A DNA stretch of 64,000 nt from NCBI RefSeq assembly GCF_008087625.1, contig NZ_CP042997.1:6696001-6760000 (forward strand), given 5' to 3'. Both the position numbers and the translations under genes were made by a program. Shown in pieces: positions 32,065 through 40,425 of the stretch (its first letter is position 1; each line of letters opens with the position of its first letter). This DNA is from Aquisphaera giovannonii. Its GTDB lineage: Bacteria; Planctomycetota; Planctomycetia; Isosphaerales; Isosphaeraceae. The notes beneath the pieces are model-generated. The model saw only the letters and a program-made list of their open reading frames with translations, was not told the origin of the DNA and did no database searches.

Positions 32065-32449
32065 GGTTCCTCCTGACGTTTGAGGCCCCGCGAGCGGGGG
32101 CCTTACGCCGGAGCGATCAACCGACTCAGCAACGGCCGGGTCAAGCGAAGCTGGGGTCAGGGGACCCGGCTGCAAGCTTGAAGCGGACGGCTGGGGAGGT
32201 ACGGTCGCGGAGGATGGCCCCTGCGGGGCATGGACCGTGTGGGGAGGAGGCGGGGAGAAGATCGGGAGGAGATTTTGCCCGCGAGCGGGGCGGACGCGTT
32301 CAGCGAACGAGTCGGGGCGGTCTTTGCGGGGATACCGGCTGGTGAAGGAGGGCTTGAAGAGGTAATCCGACTCTGACGACATGCTGCGAAACCAATGCGG
32401 GTTGGCTTATGGATATCATCGGCGCGACGGTCAGGCCAGCGGAATCAGA

Positions 32450-32683
32450 TCAGCGGCAGCGGCCGCCGGAGTGTTCGCAATTCCGGTCGTGTTCGCGGAT
32501 CTGCTCCTGGACACAGTGTTTCAGCTCGCGGAAGACCATCGTGCCGACCATGACGACGGATAGGACGCTCATGGCGAGGGCGAGCTTGCGGTTGCCTTCC
32601 TGCATCGCCATCTGCTGTAATTGCTGCGGGGCGATCGGGTTCACTTGAGAAACGCCATGAGCTTGAAGGGTGCAATCTTGCAT
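32450..32683 (-). CDS. Small membrane protein, possible lysis-cassette member
   Basis: 77 residues: a soluble N-terminus rich in Gln/Met, one hydrophobic helix (LALAMSVLSVVMVGTMVF), then a charged His/Cys/Arg tail (VQEQIREHDRNCEHSGGRC). Last of a run of seven tiny same-strand genes that follow the tail-fibre/glycosidase genes, where many phages keep holins and spanins. The role is inferred from place and topology. Confidence 0.5.
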   Translation of the reverse strand: MQDCTLQAHGVSQVNPIAPQQLQQMAMQEGNRKLALAMSVLSVVMVGTMVFRELKHCVQEQIREHDRNCEHSGGRCR

Positions 32684-32760
32684 GGATAGGCGGCCATCGG
32701 GGGCAGTCCTTCGCACATAGCCAGGGAAAGGGGTCCGTGCGGCATGACGACCTCGCTCAT
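32641..32760 (-). CDS. 39-residue ORF of the small-protein cassette
   Basis: Begins MSEVVMPHGPLSLAM and ends PFKLMAFLK. The ATG overlaps the preceding stop as ATGA, and its end overlaps the next gene. No domain; support comes only from the coupled start. Confidence 0.35.
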   Translation of the reverse strand: MSEVVMPHGPLSLAMCEGLPPMAAYPCKIAPFKLMAFLK

Positions 32761-32879
32761 CTGGCCGCCAAGCAGCAGGTGAGGATGACGCCGCAGACTG
32801 TAAACATGGCCAGGACGCCGATGACGCTGGCGATGATGCGTTCGCCGTCGGTCGGCTCACGGTATGGGGAACGAGACAT
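32757..32879 (-). CDS. 40-residue single-pass membrane protein
   Basis: A polar N-terminus (MSRSPYREPTDGER) is followed by one hydrophobic helix with three Cys (IIASVIGVLAMFTVCGVILT, then CCLAAR). It overlaps the upstream lipoprotein gene by 23 bases. Size and topology would suit a holin or antiholin; no family recognised. Confidence 0.45.
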   Translation of the reverse strand: MSRSPYREPTDGERIIASVIGVLAMFTVCGVILTCCLAAR

Positions 32880-32964
32880 CGACGCAGGCATATTCGTCTT
32901 GGTAGCCGTCGGGGCAGAGTGAAGCGCAGCCGGAAAGCAGCGCCGCCACCAGTAGCAAGCGCAT
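32857..32964 (-). CDS. Tiny lipoprotein, Rz1-like
   Basis: 35 residues: signal with lipobox LLSGC after MRLLLVAA, then CPDGYQDEYACVDVSF. The ATG overlaps the upstream stop as ATGA. A small outer-membrane lipoprotein in a lysis region is usually the o-spanin (Rz1) of phages; here no embedded Rz partner is clear, though the 78-residue protein upstream might serve. Confidence 0.5.
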   Translation of the reverse strand: MRLLLVAALLSGCASLCPDGYQDEYACVDVSFPIP

Positions 32965-33200
32965 CACGGCTTCGGCTGCCTCGGGTTCGTGACGCTGAAC
33001 TGGTGAAGCAGGCCTTTGAGCTTGTCGACGATCTTGTCGTCCTCGGGTGTCTTGGTCAGCGGCGTGATCATGCTGGCCAGCGTGACGATGGCGCCGAGGA
33101 GAGTCCAGAACGCGGCGAGCACCACGGCCCACTGGTTCTGGATGTCCGACCAGTGGGTCCACACGTAAGAGATTAGCCCGAAAGTCGAGAGCGGTTCCAT
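32964..33200 (-). CDS. Membrane protein, holin- or spanin-like
   Basis: 78 residues: a hydrophobic N-terminal half (WAVVLAAFWTLLGAIVTLASMI) and a charged C-terminal tail (KTPEDDKIVDKLKGLLHQ). One helix with a cytoplasmic or periplasmic tail fits a class III holin or a short i-spanin. GAGGAAGA precedes the ATG. The assignment is by topology and position only. Confidence 0.5.
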   Translation of the reverse strand: MEPLSTFGLISYVWTHWSDIQNQWAVVLAAFWTLLGAIVTLASMITPLTKTPEDDKIVDKLKGLLHQFSVTNPRQPKP

Positions 33201-33203
33201 AAG

Positions 33204-33293
33204 CTATTCTTCCTCGCTACGGCCTTTGCGTTCATCGCGGGTGCCGAACCACCACGCCATCGCGAAGAGCCAGTTAAACAAGCGGCTGAACAT
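33204..33293 (-). CDS. 29-residue Trp/Phe-rich ORF
   Basis: MFSRLFNWLFAMAWWFGTRD then a charged tail (ERKGRSEEE). The ATG overlaps the upstream stop as TAATG. An amphipathic or membrane-inserting helix with a basic/acidic tail; too short to classify. Confidence 0.4.
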   Translation of the reverse strand: MFSRLFNWLFAMAWWFGTRDERKGRSEEE

Positions 33294-33655
33294 TAGGCCG
33301 CTGATGTCGGCAAGCCCGCCGATTTACCGGCGGCGAGCAGGTCGGCCTGAGCCTGAGCCGCTACCACGGCAACCGCACCCTGAATCAGGGATTTGCCATC
33401 GGCAACAGCCTGGGCCTCGATAGCAGCCAGCGTAGCAGACCACGAAGCGCCGGGTGCCATTGCGCCAACCAGCGTCAAGGCGATGGCGTACAAATCCTGA
33501 AGGCCGTTCTTCTGGATGTAGCTCTGGGCGGCGTTCACGAGGTCATGGCCAGCGTTCTGGATGGCCTTGATGTCGGCCTGCACCGCCGGGGACAGGTGAG
33601 ATTTGAGGCTGTGGAAGAAATCTTCGGCCTGCTGCAATAACGATTCGATGCTCAT
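33293..33655 (-). CDS. Small helical phage protein
   Basis: 120 residues, Ala-rich and mostly helical (ESLLQQAEDFFHSLKSHL; LVGAMAPGASWSATLAAIEAQ; VAVVAAQAQADLLAAGKSAG). The mildly hydrophobic middle could associate with membranes. First gene of the small-protein cassette. Holin-type annotation would be possible but I cannot support it by motif. Confidence 0.5.
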   Translation of the reverse strand: MSIESLLQQAEDFFHSLKSHLSPAVQADIKAIQNAGHDLVNAAQSYIQKNGLQDLYAIALTLVGAMAPGASWSATLAAIEAQAVADGKSLIQGAVAVVAAQAQADLLAAGKSAGLPTSAA

Positions 33656-33721
33656 AAAACCTCATTATTGGAATTTATGGAAAATTTATCATGCCTTCTC
33701 TGTCGGCGCAAGCGAAACCGC

Positions 33722-36226
33722 CTACGGCTGGAAGTCGACGCTCACGAAGCTGCAAGGCGAGAGCGAAACAGGCATGCCCTTGCTGATTGCCACCGGTGAC
33801 CCTGCCCAGCTACCGCCCGCGCCGATAGCCACGCCGTTCATCGTGACGCTGTTGTCTGTGCAGCCATTACCAGCGGTGAGGTAGGTGTTTGCGGTCGTCC
33901 ATGGGTTCGACTGGTCGGGATAAACCAGCGCGTTGTTGCTCTGGTCCGCGTTGATGATGATGCACCGAGCGTTCCCGCTGGGCTTCTTCACGCAAAGCGC
34001 CTGCACGTTCGCGTTCAGTCCGGAGATGGAGTTGGACACGATCTGTTGGCCGGAAATTTTCGAGATTTCCTCCATCCCGTAGAGAATCGGCGTCGGGCAC
34101 CAGCCGCCGCCGCAGTTGGCCTGAGTGGCGAAGTTGTAGTAGCCGATATGGCTGTAGGACGTGGAATCGCCCGCGAGCAGCACGTTGTGCTGAAGCAGGT
34201 GCTTGTAGCCGAGCGGGGCCTGAGCGATGGCGTTCTGTAGGATCCAAATCGGTGCGTCCGCCCTGTCGCTGAGCCCTTGCGCGCCGCCCGTGTAAATCAT
34301 GTTGGTCTCGGTCAGCGCCAGCTTGCTGCCGTACGACGAGTTGAGAGCCCAATTTACGCTGCCGACCTGAGCGAGGATTTCGGATACTTTTGGCTTGGGT
34401 GATGGGCCCTGCAGATAGCTGTGAAATGAGGCCATCGACAGGTTAGAAATGCCCGCCGTCGTGGCCTTGATGTATGTATCCAGCGTCAGGTTGTCGCTCT
34501 CAGCCGCCTCGATTTTGATGGATGGGTAGGCTGCCTTCAGGGCCGTGTAATAGCTGTTGAAGATCGCGGCCCAGCCCGAGATATTGCCCGGCATCTCGAT
34601 GTTCGGTTCGTTGCTTGCCGCGAAATCGACCTTCGAGGCGGGGAAGTCGTTGAGCACGTACCCGGCGTGGGTGACAGCGAGCGAGCTGTCGTTGACCCCG
34701 CCGTCGAGGCCCCAGCTGATACCGCCACCCGGGCAGGCCGCGTTTTGGAAGTCCCTGAAGTTGTCGATCACCGTCTGCGTGATGGCCGGCGCGGGATTGG
34801 TATCCTGCGAGTTGCCTCCCACCCGGATGTAGCAATTTGGCCCCAGCCAGGTGGACACGAGGTTCTGCAGGGAGGTATTCGAGCCCGAGTAGAACGAGGT
34901 GTTCACCAGATCGGCCGTCTCCAGGCTCCAGCCCATGTAGTCGATTGGGATGGTGACTCCGGTCGAGGCGAGGTTCGCCGTGACCGTGCCGACCGAAGTC
35001 CCCGCGGTGTCCGGATAGGTAGTGGCGGGCTTCTGCGAGGTGGTCAGGTTGCCCGTGTGGTATTTCACCCTCTGCAGGCAGCCGTTGAGAGAGCGCGTCC
35101 CGTCCTGCGAATTCCCGAATCGGATCGTCGTCATGCCGGTGGGGACCACCGCATTCGAAATATCCGTGGCCGGGATCGAGTTGAACTGCGTGCTCACGAG
35201 ATCTTGGTTGGAATCGGAGTACGCGCTGCTCACGCCCGAGCTGTTGTAGGAAACGGCGACCTTGGCGAGGATGTTTGCCGCGTAGCTCGGCAGCATCCCC
35301 GCCGAGTTGTAGGCGGTGCCGTTCTTGGTGATGCGGCCGCCCGGCAGGTTGGTGCTGGTCGTGACCGAGATGTTGTTCAGCGCGCCGCCATCGTCGATCG
35401 AAGCCGCGAAGTCGACCTCGTCCGATGCCGTGCTGCTCCGCATCACCTCTGCTTCGAGCGTACCCGCGGACGAATTGAACCAGCCGGACGTGCTGGCGCT
35501 GGCCGACTCCGCCGAGCGCAGCACCGGAGAGCTGGTCGTTAAGATAGGACTGGTGGCGTCGGTGCCCACCTCATCCTGCACGGCATCCACGGCGATCTTG
35601 TCCCCAGCCGTGGCGAGGCGAATGCCGATGGTCGGGTTGGTGCCGGTAGCGGTGACGAGGAAACGCCCGTACACGCCGGACAAGGACATGTTGGTGTAGC
35701 TGGTACCGCCATTGCCGGTGATTTGCGCGGCGCCAGTGCCGGTAATGCGCCGGACGTAATAGGTAACGCGCTGGTTTGTTCCGGAAACCGCAAGCGTCTG
35801 GAAAATAGTCGCGTTGGGTGCCGTAGCGGTAAGCGACGATGCGGAGTTGGATGCTCCGTCGATACCGACTTGGTCCTTCGCCACCGTCATGCCGGTAGCG
35901 GTCCACACGGGGTTGGTTAGATCGCGGTTCCAGAGGACGTAATTCGTGCGGGCCTTCTGAAACAGCGTGCCGCAGAAATTTGGCGCCGGCCCGCTATAGT
36001 CTATGCAGGGCGTGTCGTTGCCGACCGTCTGCAGCTTGCCGTTGCTGTCGAAGCACGATTCCGGCGATGGGCGCGTGAAGGTTACCCCCGCCGGCACCCC
36101 AGCTTTCCAGTCCCAGACCTTCGTCGGGCTCGGGATGGTGCTGGTGTAGGCGCTGCTGCCGCCGTGCGGGAAGGCGACGGCCTGGGCCGTGAACAGGAGG
36201 GCGAGGAGGAAGGAAAGCAGACGCAT
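33722..36226 (-). CDS. Tail-associated clan-A glycoside hydrolase with signal peptide
   Basis: 834 residues. A Sec signal (LLSFLLALLFTAQAVAFP) opens the protein. Residues 80-400 are beta-rich and lectin-like, and a TIM-barrel hydrolase follows from about 430: CYIRVGGNSQDTN, the acid/base Glu in FAASNEPNIE (E540) and the nucleophile Glu in LALTETNMIY (E640), about 100 residues apart as in GH79/GH39-like enzymes. It lies at the end of the fibre genes and is the likely depolymerase for a surface polysaccharide. The signal peptide is unusual for a virion protein. Confidence 0.7.
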   Translation of the reverse strand: MRLLSFLLALLFTAQAVAFPHGGSSAYTSTIPSPTKVWDWKAGVPAGVTFTRPSPESCFDSNGKLQTVGNDTPCIDYSGPAPNFCGTLFQKARTNYVLWNRDLTNPVWTATGMTVAKDQVGIDGASNSASSLTATAPNATIFQTLAVSGTNQRVTYYVRRITGTGAAQITGNGGTSYTNMSLSGVYGRFLVTATGTNPTIGIRLATAGDKIAVDAVQDEVGTDATSPILTTSSPVLRSAESASASTSGWFNSSAGTLEAEVMRSSTASDEVDFAASIDDGGALNNISVTTSTNLPGGRITKNGTAYNSAGMLPSYAANILAKVAVSYNSSGVSSAYSDSNQDLVSTQFNSIPATDISNAVVPTGMTTIRFGNSQDGTRSLNGCLQRVKYHTGNLTTSQKPATTYPDTAGTSVGTVTANLASTGVTIPIDYMGWSLETADLVNTSFYSGSNTSLQNLVSTWLGPNCYIRVGGNSQDTNPAPAITQTVIDNFRDFQNAACPGGGISWGLDGGVNDSSLAVTHAGYVLNDFPASKVDFAASNEPNIEMPGNISGWAAIFNSYYTALKAAYPSIKIEAAESDNLTLDTYIKATTAGISNLSMASFHSYLQGPSPKPKVSEILAQVGSVNWALNSSYGSKLALTETNMIYTGGAQGLSDRADAPIWILQNAIAQAPLGYKHLLQHNVLLAGDSTSYSHIGYYNFATQANCGGGWCPTPILYGMEEISKISGQQIVSNSISGLNANVQALCVKKPSGNARCIIINADQSNNALVYPDQSNPWTTANTYLTAGNGCTDNSVTMNGVAIGAGGSWAGSPVAISKGMPVSLSPCSFVSVDFQP

Positions 36227-36228
36227 GG

Positions 36229-36990
36229 CTATTTACCTAATTCTTGAAGCGGGTAGCCGCTGACCGGGTTGCCGGGCTGGGCCACGGTGCCGACGACGGT
36301 TTGTGTGACGTGGGATGGCCCCCAGTCGGGCTGCGCGCCCCCGATGCCCATGAGCGGCAGGTACATCGAAAGCGAGGCCGGACGGATCTTCAGCGGAGAC
36401 GAGCCGCTCGCCAGCCCGGCGCACTCGTTGGCCGAGAGCAGGACGCCGTTCCAGTAGGCGAAGTCGGCCAGCTTGCCGTCGAAGACGCGGTTCGCCGCTG
36501 AACGGTTGCCGATGAAGATCGGCTTGGCGTTCGAGCTCACCGCCGTGCCCACAGGCGTGGTCGAGGTCGTGACCGTGGCAGCGGCGCCGTCAACGTAAAC
36601 CGTTGGTTTGTTGGACGTTGAGCTGTTGTCGTAGGTAAGGCAGACGTGATGCCAGCGGGATACCGTACCGATCGGGAAGGTGAATATCGCGTCCGTGGTG
36701 GTGAACCCGGCTGTGTACGACAGCGAGGTCGTCGACGCCGGCTGGAGCTGCACGTTCGAATGAGCGCTCGACCCGGTCTGGTCGAAGACGCGATTGGTTC
36801 CGGCTGCGCCGTTGATGAAGAGCCACACCGATACCGACGTTTGAGCCGCCGGGCCGGTCGTGTACCCGGTCTGAACGCTGTCGGTCGCCCCGGCCCCGAA
36901 GGTGGATCCGAACCCCGTCGCCCCTCCGGTCGCCCAGGCGGGCTGGGAGACGATCAGGGCGAGAAGGGCGAGGAGGAGCCGGGCCAGCAT
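36229..36990 (-). CDS. LamG/concanavalin-like lectin protein with signal peptide
   Basis: 253 residues from the ATG at 36990. Signal peptide LLLALLALIVSQPAWA, then a LamG-like jelly roll: TSVSVWLFINGAAGTNRVF, SRWHHVCLTYDNS, PTVYVDGAAATV, GKLADFAYWNGVLLS. This is the usual LamG order of strands and binds glycans. It ends 3 bases before the glycosidase gene and is probably a partner or adhesin for it. Confidence 0.7.
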   Translation of the reverse strand: MLARLLLALLALIVSQPAWATGGATGFGSTFGAGATDSVQTGYTTGPAAQTSVSVWLFINGAAGTNRVFDQTGSSAHSNVQLQPASTTSLSYTAGFTTTDAIFTFPIGTVSRWHHVCLTYDNSSTSNKPTVYVDGAAATVTTSTTPVGTAVSSNAKPIFIGNRSAANRVFDGKLADFAYWNGVLLSANECAGLASGSSPLKIRPASLSMYLPLMGIGGAQPDWGPSHVTQTVVGTVAQPGNPVSGYPLQELGK

Positions 36991-36995
36991 CGCGG

Positions 36996-39119
36996 CTACT
37001 CCCACAGCTCGACCCAACGGCAGGTGACGGGCTGCGCCAGCGTCCAGCCGGTAGTGTTGAACGTCACTGCGACGACCGAGACACCGTCTGCCGTAGGCGT
37101 CGAGGTGAGGGCGGTCTTGGTCACGACGTACTGGTCTGCCGCCGCCCAGGTAATGCTGGTCTGCGTTTCCGCCGTGAGAGAGGCAGCCGACGGGCTTGCC
37201 CCCGCTGCCACGTTGGCGTCCGAGACCGTATATTTGGCCGTGCCCGTGGATGCGTTGGCCAAGCAGTAGGAGACCAGCTTGAAGGTGCCTCCGGGGATCG
37301 TCGAGGGCATCTGGAAGCGAAGCTCGAGCGTGGCGTTGGCCGCCAGGGACGCGGGGATGGTCCATCCGGCCTCGTGGGCGGAGGCGTTGCCGCCGCTGCC
37401 GGTGTAGACGCCGGGATAGAGGTTGCCCGCCGTATCGGTCGTGTAGTAGCTCGCGGGCTGGATGACCGGGCCGCCGGTGCCGCCACCGCCCCCCGCCGGG
37501 GTCGCCCAGGTATTGTCGCCCCGCAGGAAGGTGGACGAGCTCGGGGTGCCGGTCGCGGAGAGATTGGCGACGCCAACGACACTGTTGGAGAGCGTGGTCG
37601 CCAGGCCGCCGCTGGTTGTCACCGCCCCGGTCAGGTCGGCGTTGGTGATGCTGGACGAGCCGGAGAACTTCGCCAGCTGCCCGCTCGACGGCGTGCCGGT
37701 CGTGGAGACGTTACCGCCCCCTGCGGGGGTCGACCAGCTCGGGTTCGCGCCCGCGCCGCCGGTCATGAGGAACTGGCCGCTGGTGCCGGGGGTCAACGGA
37801 ACCCACGAACTGCCGTTGCGGTACAGGATGCTGCCCTGCGTGCTGCCGAGGACGGCGTCCATGAAGGCGCTGAGCGACTGCCCGCTGACGGCGGTGCCGT
37901 TGGCCGCGTAGTAGGCCAGCTGATTCGTCAAGCCGGAGTTGACGGTACCCGAACCGGTCCCGCCGGAGCTTGCGCCGAGGAACGCCACATAGTTCGTGCC
38001 ATCGCTCGTGATATACGCGCTCTGGCCCTGCGCCAGGGTGAGGCTCGAGTTGCCGTTGATCGTGGAAACGGTCGGCGTGATCGTAACCGTGCCTGAGCCC
38101 AGGTTTACGACGGAGTACGCCTTGCCCGTCTCGAAGCCGGTCGTACCAGCCTGAGGAAGCGCCTGAGCGACGGAGCTGGAGCGGTTATGGGTAACGATCT
38201 TGCCCATGTCGCTGGCGACGACGGTGTAGGAAGCCGCCGTGCCCTGGGCGTTGATGAGCTGGGTCGACCGGACGGTCGCCGTGCCGCCTACCGTATCGAC
38301 GGCGATATCGCTGCTACCCGAGACAACGCTTGAAATGCCGCCCCCCGCACCTGCCGTTACCCAGCTAGCATTCGTCCCGTCAGTCCCGAGCACTTTGCCG
38401 GAGTTTCCGACCTGGCTGGGCAGTAGGTTGTTCAGCGCGGTTGTCGAGTTCGAGACGTCGCTGAGATTGCTGGTCTTCTTCAGGTAGGTGCCGGAAAGGT
38501 CCGGGATGTCCGCCGCGACCAGCGAACGCATGGTCGGGGCTGCCGCCGATCCGCTCGTCGGCCCGGCAAGCACCGTGTTTGCCGATTGAGTCAGCAGCGA
38601 GAGAGTCCCGCTGAAAGCCCCTGATGTATTCGTAAAGTTGATGGGCGACGAATAGAGCAGAGACGGCGTGTTGAGGGTGATCGATTGCGCGAAGAGCCCA
38701 GCCGACTGTGTTGCGGCAGTGCCCAGGCCGAGATTCGTGCGAGCCGTGGCGACGTTACCGACGTCGCTCAGATTGCTGGATGGCTGGAGGAATGCGGCGA
38801 TCTGCTGCGTGGCTGCTGATCCGAGCCCAAGGTTCGTCCTCGCCGTGGAGGCGCTGGCGAGATCGCTCAGATTGTTCGCCGTGTTTAGGAACGCGCTGCT
38901 GGGCTGGGTGGCTGCGGAGCCGAGCGTGGTCTGAACATCCGGGTTGTTCACGCCCCCGCCATTGCGAATCGTGACGACCTTGTCGGTCGAGGGGTTGAAC
39001 GCGCCGCCGGAGTTGAGCTGGTAGAGCGGGCCACCAGCGAAGGACTGGGCCGCCACGCCGGAAAACAGCGCCGCTACGGCGATGGTGCTCCAGATGGATT
39101 TCTTAAATTTGGCTAGCAT
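36996..39119 (-). CDS. Tail-fibre-like repeat protein with signal peptide
   Basis: 707 residues from the ATG at 39119, preceded by GAGGAGC. Signal-like start (SIWSTIAVAALFSGVAAQSFA), then three copies of a fibre repeat with the core NLSDV...TARTNLGLG...AATQ. Further on it is Gly/Ser/Thr-rich (GTPSSSTFLRGDNTWATP is a well-known phage fibre motif). The C-terminal 150 residues form a compact beta domain. Expected to be a trimeric fibre that contacts the host. Confidence 0.75.
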   Translation of the reverse strand: MLAKFKKSIWSTIAVAALFSGVAAQSFAGGPLYQLNSGGAFNPSTDKVVTIRNGGGVNNPDVQTTLGSAATQPSSAFLNTANNLSDLASASTARTNLGLGSAATQQIAAFLQPSSNLSDVGNVATARTNLGLGTAATQSAGLFAQSITLNTPSLLYSSPINFTNTSGAFSGTLSLLTQSANTVLAGPTSGSAAAPTMRSLVAADIPDLSGTYLKKTSNLSDVSNSTTALNNLLPSQVGNSGKVLGTDGTNASWVTAGAGGGISSVVSGSSDIAVDTVGGTATVRSTQLINAQGTAASYTVVASDMGKIVTHNRSSSVAQALPQAGTTGFETGKAYSVVNLGSGTVTITPTVSTINGNSSLTLAQGQSAYITSDGTNYVAFLGASSGGTGSGTVNSGLTNQLAYYAANGTAVSGQSLSAFMDAVLGSTQGSILYRNGSSWVPLTPGTSGQFLMTGGAGANPSWSTPAGGGNVSTTGTPSSGQLAKFSGSSSITNADLTGAVTTSGGLATTLSNSVVGVANLSATGTPSSSTFLRGDNTWATPAGGGGGTGGPVIQPASYYTTDTAGNLYPGVYTGSGGNASAHEAGWTIPASLAANATLELRFQMPSTIPGGTFKLVSYCLANASTGTAKYTVSDANVAAGASPSAASLTAETQTSITWAAADQYVVTKTALTSTPTADGVSVVAVTFNTTGWTLAQPVTCRWVELWE

Positions 39120-39132
39120 TGAACGCTCCTCA

Positions 39133-39648
39133 TTAGCTGGTGTAAGGGTTGCCCGCGGCATCCGTGTATGCGTTGCCTGCGGCGTCGGTGTAAGGTGTTG
39201 GCGATGGGGCGGGTGTCGGCGAGGGCGAAGGGCCTGGTGCCGGAGAGGGCGCCGGGGCCGGTGCCGGACTCGGCGAAGGCGCCGGGGCGGGCACGGGGAT
39301 GGTCGTGACTTGCGGGCTGACGGTGACCTTGCCCTGGCGACGGCGCCTTACGCGGCCGTTGGTCTCAAGCGACTTCAGGTCGTAGACGTATTGGCCCGGC
39401 AGGAAGGCGGCGGTGACCGCGTAGCCGATGACGGGTCGGACGGCTCCCGAATCCACGTCCACAGCGATCGAACCGTCGGCGGTGGACAGGGTCAACAAAG
39501 CCGTAGGATTGCCGAAGCTGTCGCGGATCTGCATGACGAACGCCACGCCCGTCAGGTTGTCGACCTCCCCGGCATCGTCGGTCAGGAAGAACGGGTGGTC
39601 GTAATCCGCGCCCTGCTCGATGGTGATGTCTTGGTGCAGCGCGGTCAT
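39133..39648 (-). CDS. Phage protein with Pro-rich linker
   Basis: 171 residues. The first 105 form a beta-type domain (ITIEQGADYDHPFFLTDDAG; VAFVMQIRDSFGNP; LPGQYVYDLKSLETNG), a layout common in small phage tail proteins. A linker of Pro-Ala/Ser repeats follows, and then a duplicated YTDAAGNxY unit at the C-terminus. Probably a tail accessory or fibre adaptor. Confidence 0.55.
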   Translation of the reverse strand: MTALHQDITIEQGADYDHPFFLTDDAGEVDNLTGVAFVMQIRDSFGNPTALLTLSTADGSIAVDVDSGAVRPVIGYAVTAAFLPGQYVYDLKSLETNGRVRRRRQGKVTVSPQVTTIPVPAPAPSPSPAPAPAPSPAPGPSPSPTPAPSPTPYTDAAGNAYTDAAGNPYTS

Positions 39649-40064
39649 TTGCCCCCCGGTCCGTCCGGCGGCACAGCTTCGACCACCAGCGTGAAAGCGT
39701 CCAGCAGCGTCTGCCTCAGCATGTCGAGCGCCGCGCGTGACTTGCCAACGCCGTAGATGGTGAAGTCAGAATTCCGTAGGAACTCCTGTCCGACGAGGAT
39801 GCAGCCGCGGGTATCCTTGATCGTGTTTCCTGCATGGATAAGGATCCCCGTGCGTCCCGGCACCCCGGTCACCTCCCAGACGTTCGGGAATTTCGGCGTG
39901 TCGTGACGGATGCACGAGTACGTGCCGGCCGCAATGCAGCTCACGTTCGGCGCGTTCGCTTTCCATGGCTCCTCGCAGGTAACGCAGAGAGGCTTGTCAC
40001 CGGCGAGCAGCATCCCGAAGGTTCCGAAATGCCCTTGGGAGATGCGTCGGAGCGTGAGGATCAT
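39645..40064 (-). CDS. DUF5675 family phage protein
   Basis: 139 residues with the DUF5675 order: GTFGMLLAGDKPLCVTCEEPW, CIAAGTYSCIRHDTPKFP, WEVTGVPGRTGILIHAGN, DTRGCILVG. The HAGN and RGCILVG segments recall the His/Cys of L,D-transpeptidase-like folds, so a cell-wall role is possible but unproven. Coupled by ATGA overlaps on both sides, so it belongs to the late phage transcript. Confidence 0.75.
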   Translation of the reverse strand: MILTLRRISQGHFGTFGMLLAGDKPLCVTCEEPWKANAPNVSCIAAGTYSCIRHDTPKFPNVWEVTGVPGRTGILIHAGNTIKDTRGCILVGQEFLRNSDFTIYGVGKSRAALDMLRQTLLDAFTLVVEAVPPDGPGGK

Positions 40065-40357
40065 GGCCGCTGCAGGAGGGCTTTCACGTCGCCGCGGACT
40101 TCGCGCATGTCGTCGCGGATGGGCGAAAGGTGGGTGTCGAGCTGCTTTTCGAGGTCAATCTTGCTGACGTACTCCCTCGCCACGTCGAGCTTGAAATCGT
40201 TGAGTTCCTGCTGGTTGCCTTCCACCCGCTGCTTCTGCTCGGTGAGGGACGCGTCGACTCGGGTGATCTCGCGGTTCAGCAGGTAGGAGATGATCGCCCC
40301 GCAGAGAATGAAGAACCCGCTGAGGAGCCATCGGATAGTTTCAGCGTCCAGAGTCAT
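40061..40357 (-). CDS. Membrane-anchored coiled-coil phage protein
   Basis: 98 residues: N-terminal helix (IRWLLSGFFILCGAIISYLL) and a long charged coiled coil (VDASLTEQKQRVEGNQQELN...). The topology resembles an i-spanin (Rz) or a holin-associated protein. It is followed at once by DUF5675 with an ATGA overlap. Lysis function is inferred. Confidence 0.55.
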   Translation of the reverse strand: MTLDAETIRWLLSGFFILCGAIISYLLNREITRVDASLTEQKQRVEGNQQELNDFKLDVAREYVSKIDLEKQLDTHLSPIRDDMREVRGDVKALLQRP

Positions 40358-40425
40358 CGAGCCCCCACGGATATAAATTTCTCATAAAGAGTACACCAGA
40401 TGTTGTGCCTGCGCAAGCCTCCGCC

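Noticed and set aside
32065-32382. N-terminal extension of 106 codons on the methylase-helicase
   Set aside because: It is Pro/Ser-rich without a domain, while a perfect AGGAGG lies just before the ATG at 32064. Kept only as an alternative start.
39133-39648. Enzymatic function for the Pro-rich phage protein
   Set aside because: Only a generic beta domain, a Pro/Ala linker and a duplicated YTDAAGN unit are visible; no catalytic motif.
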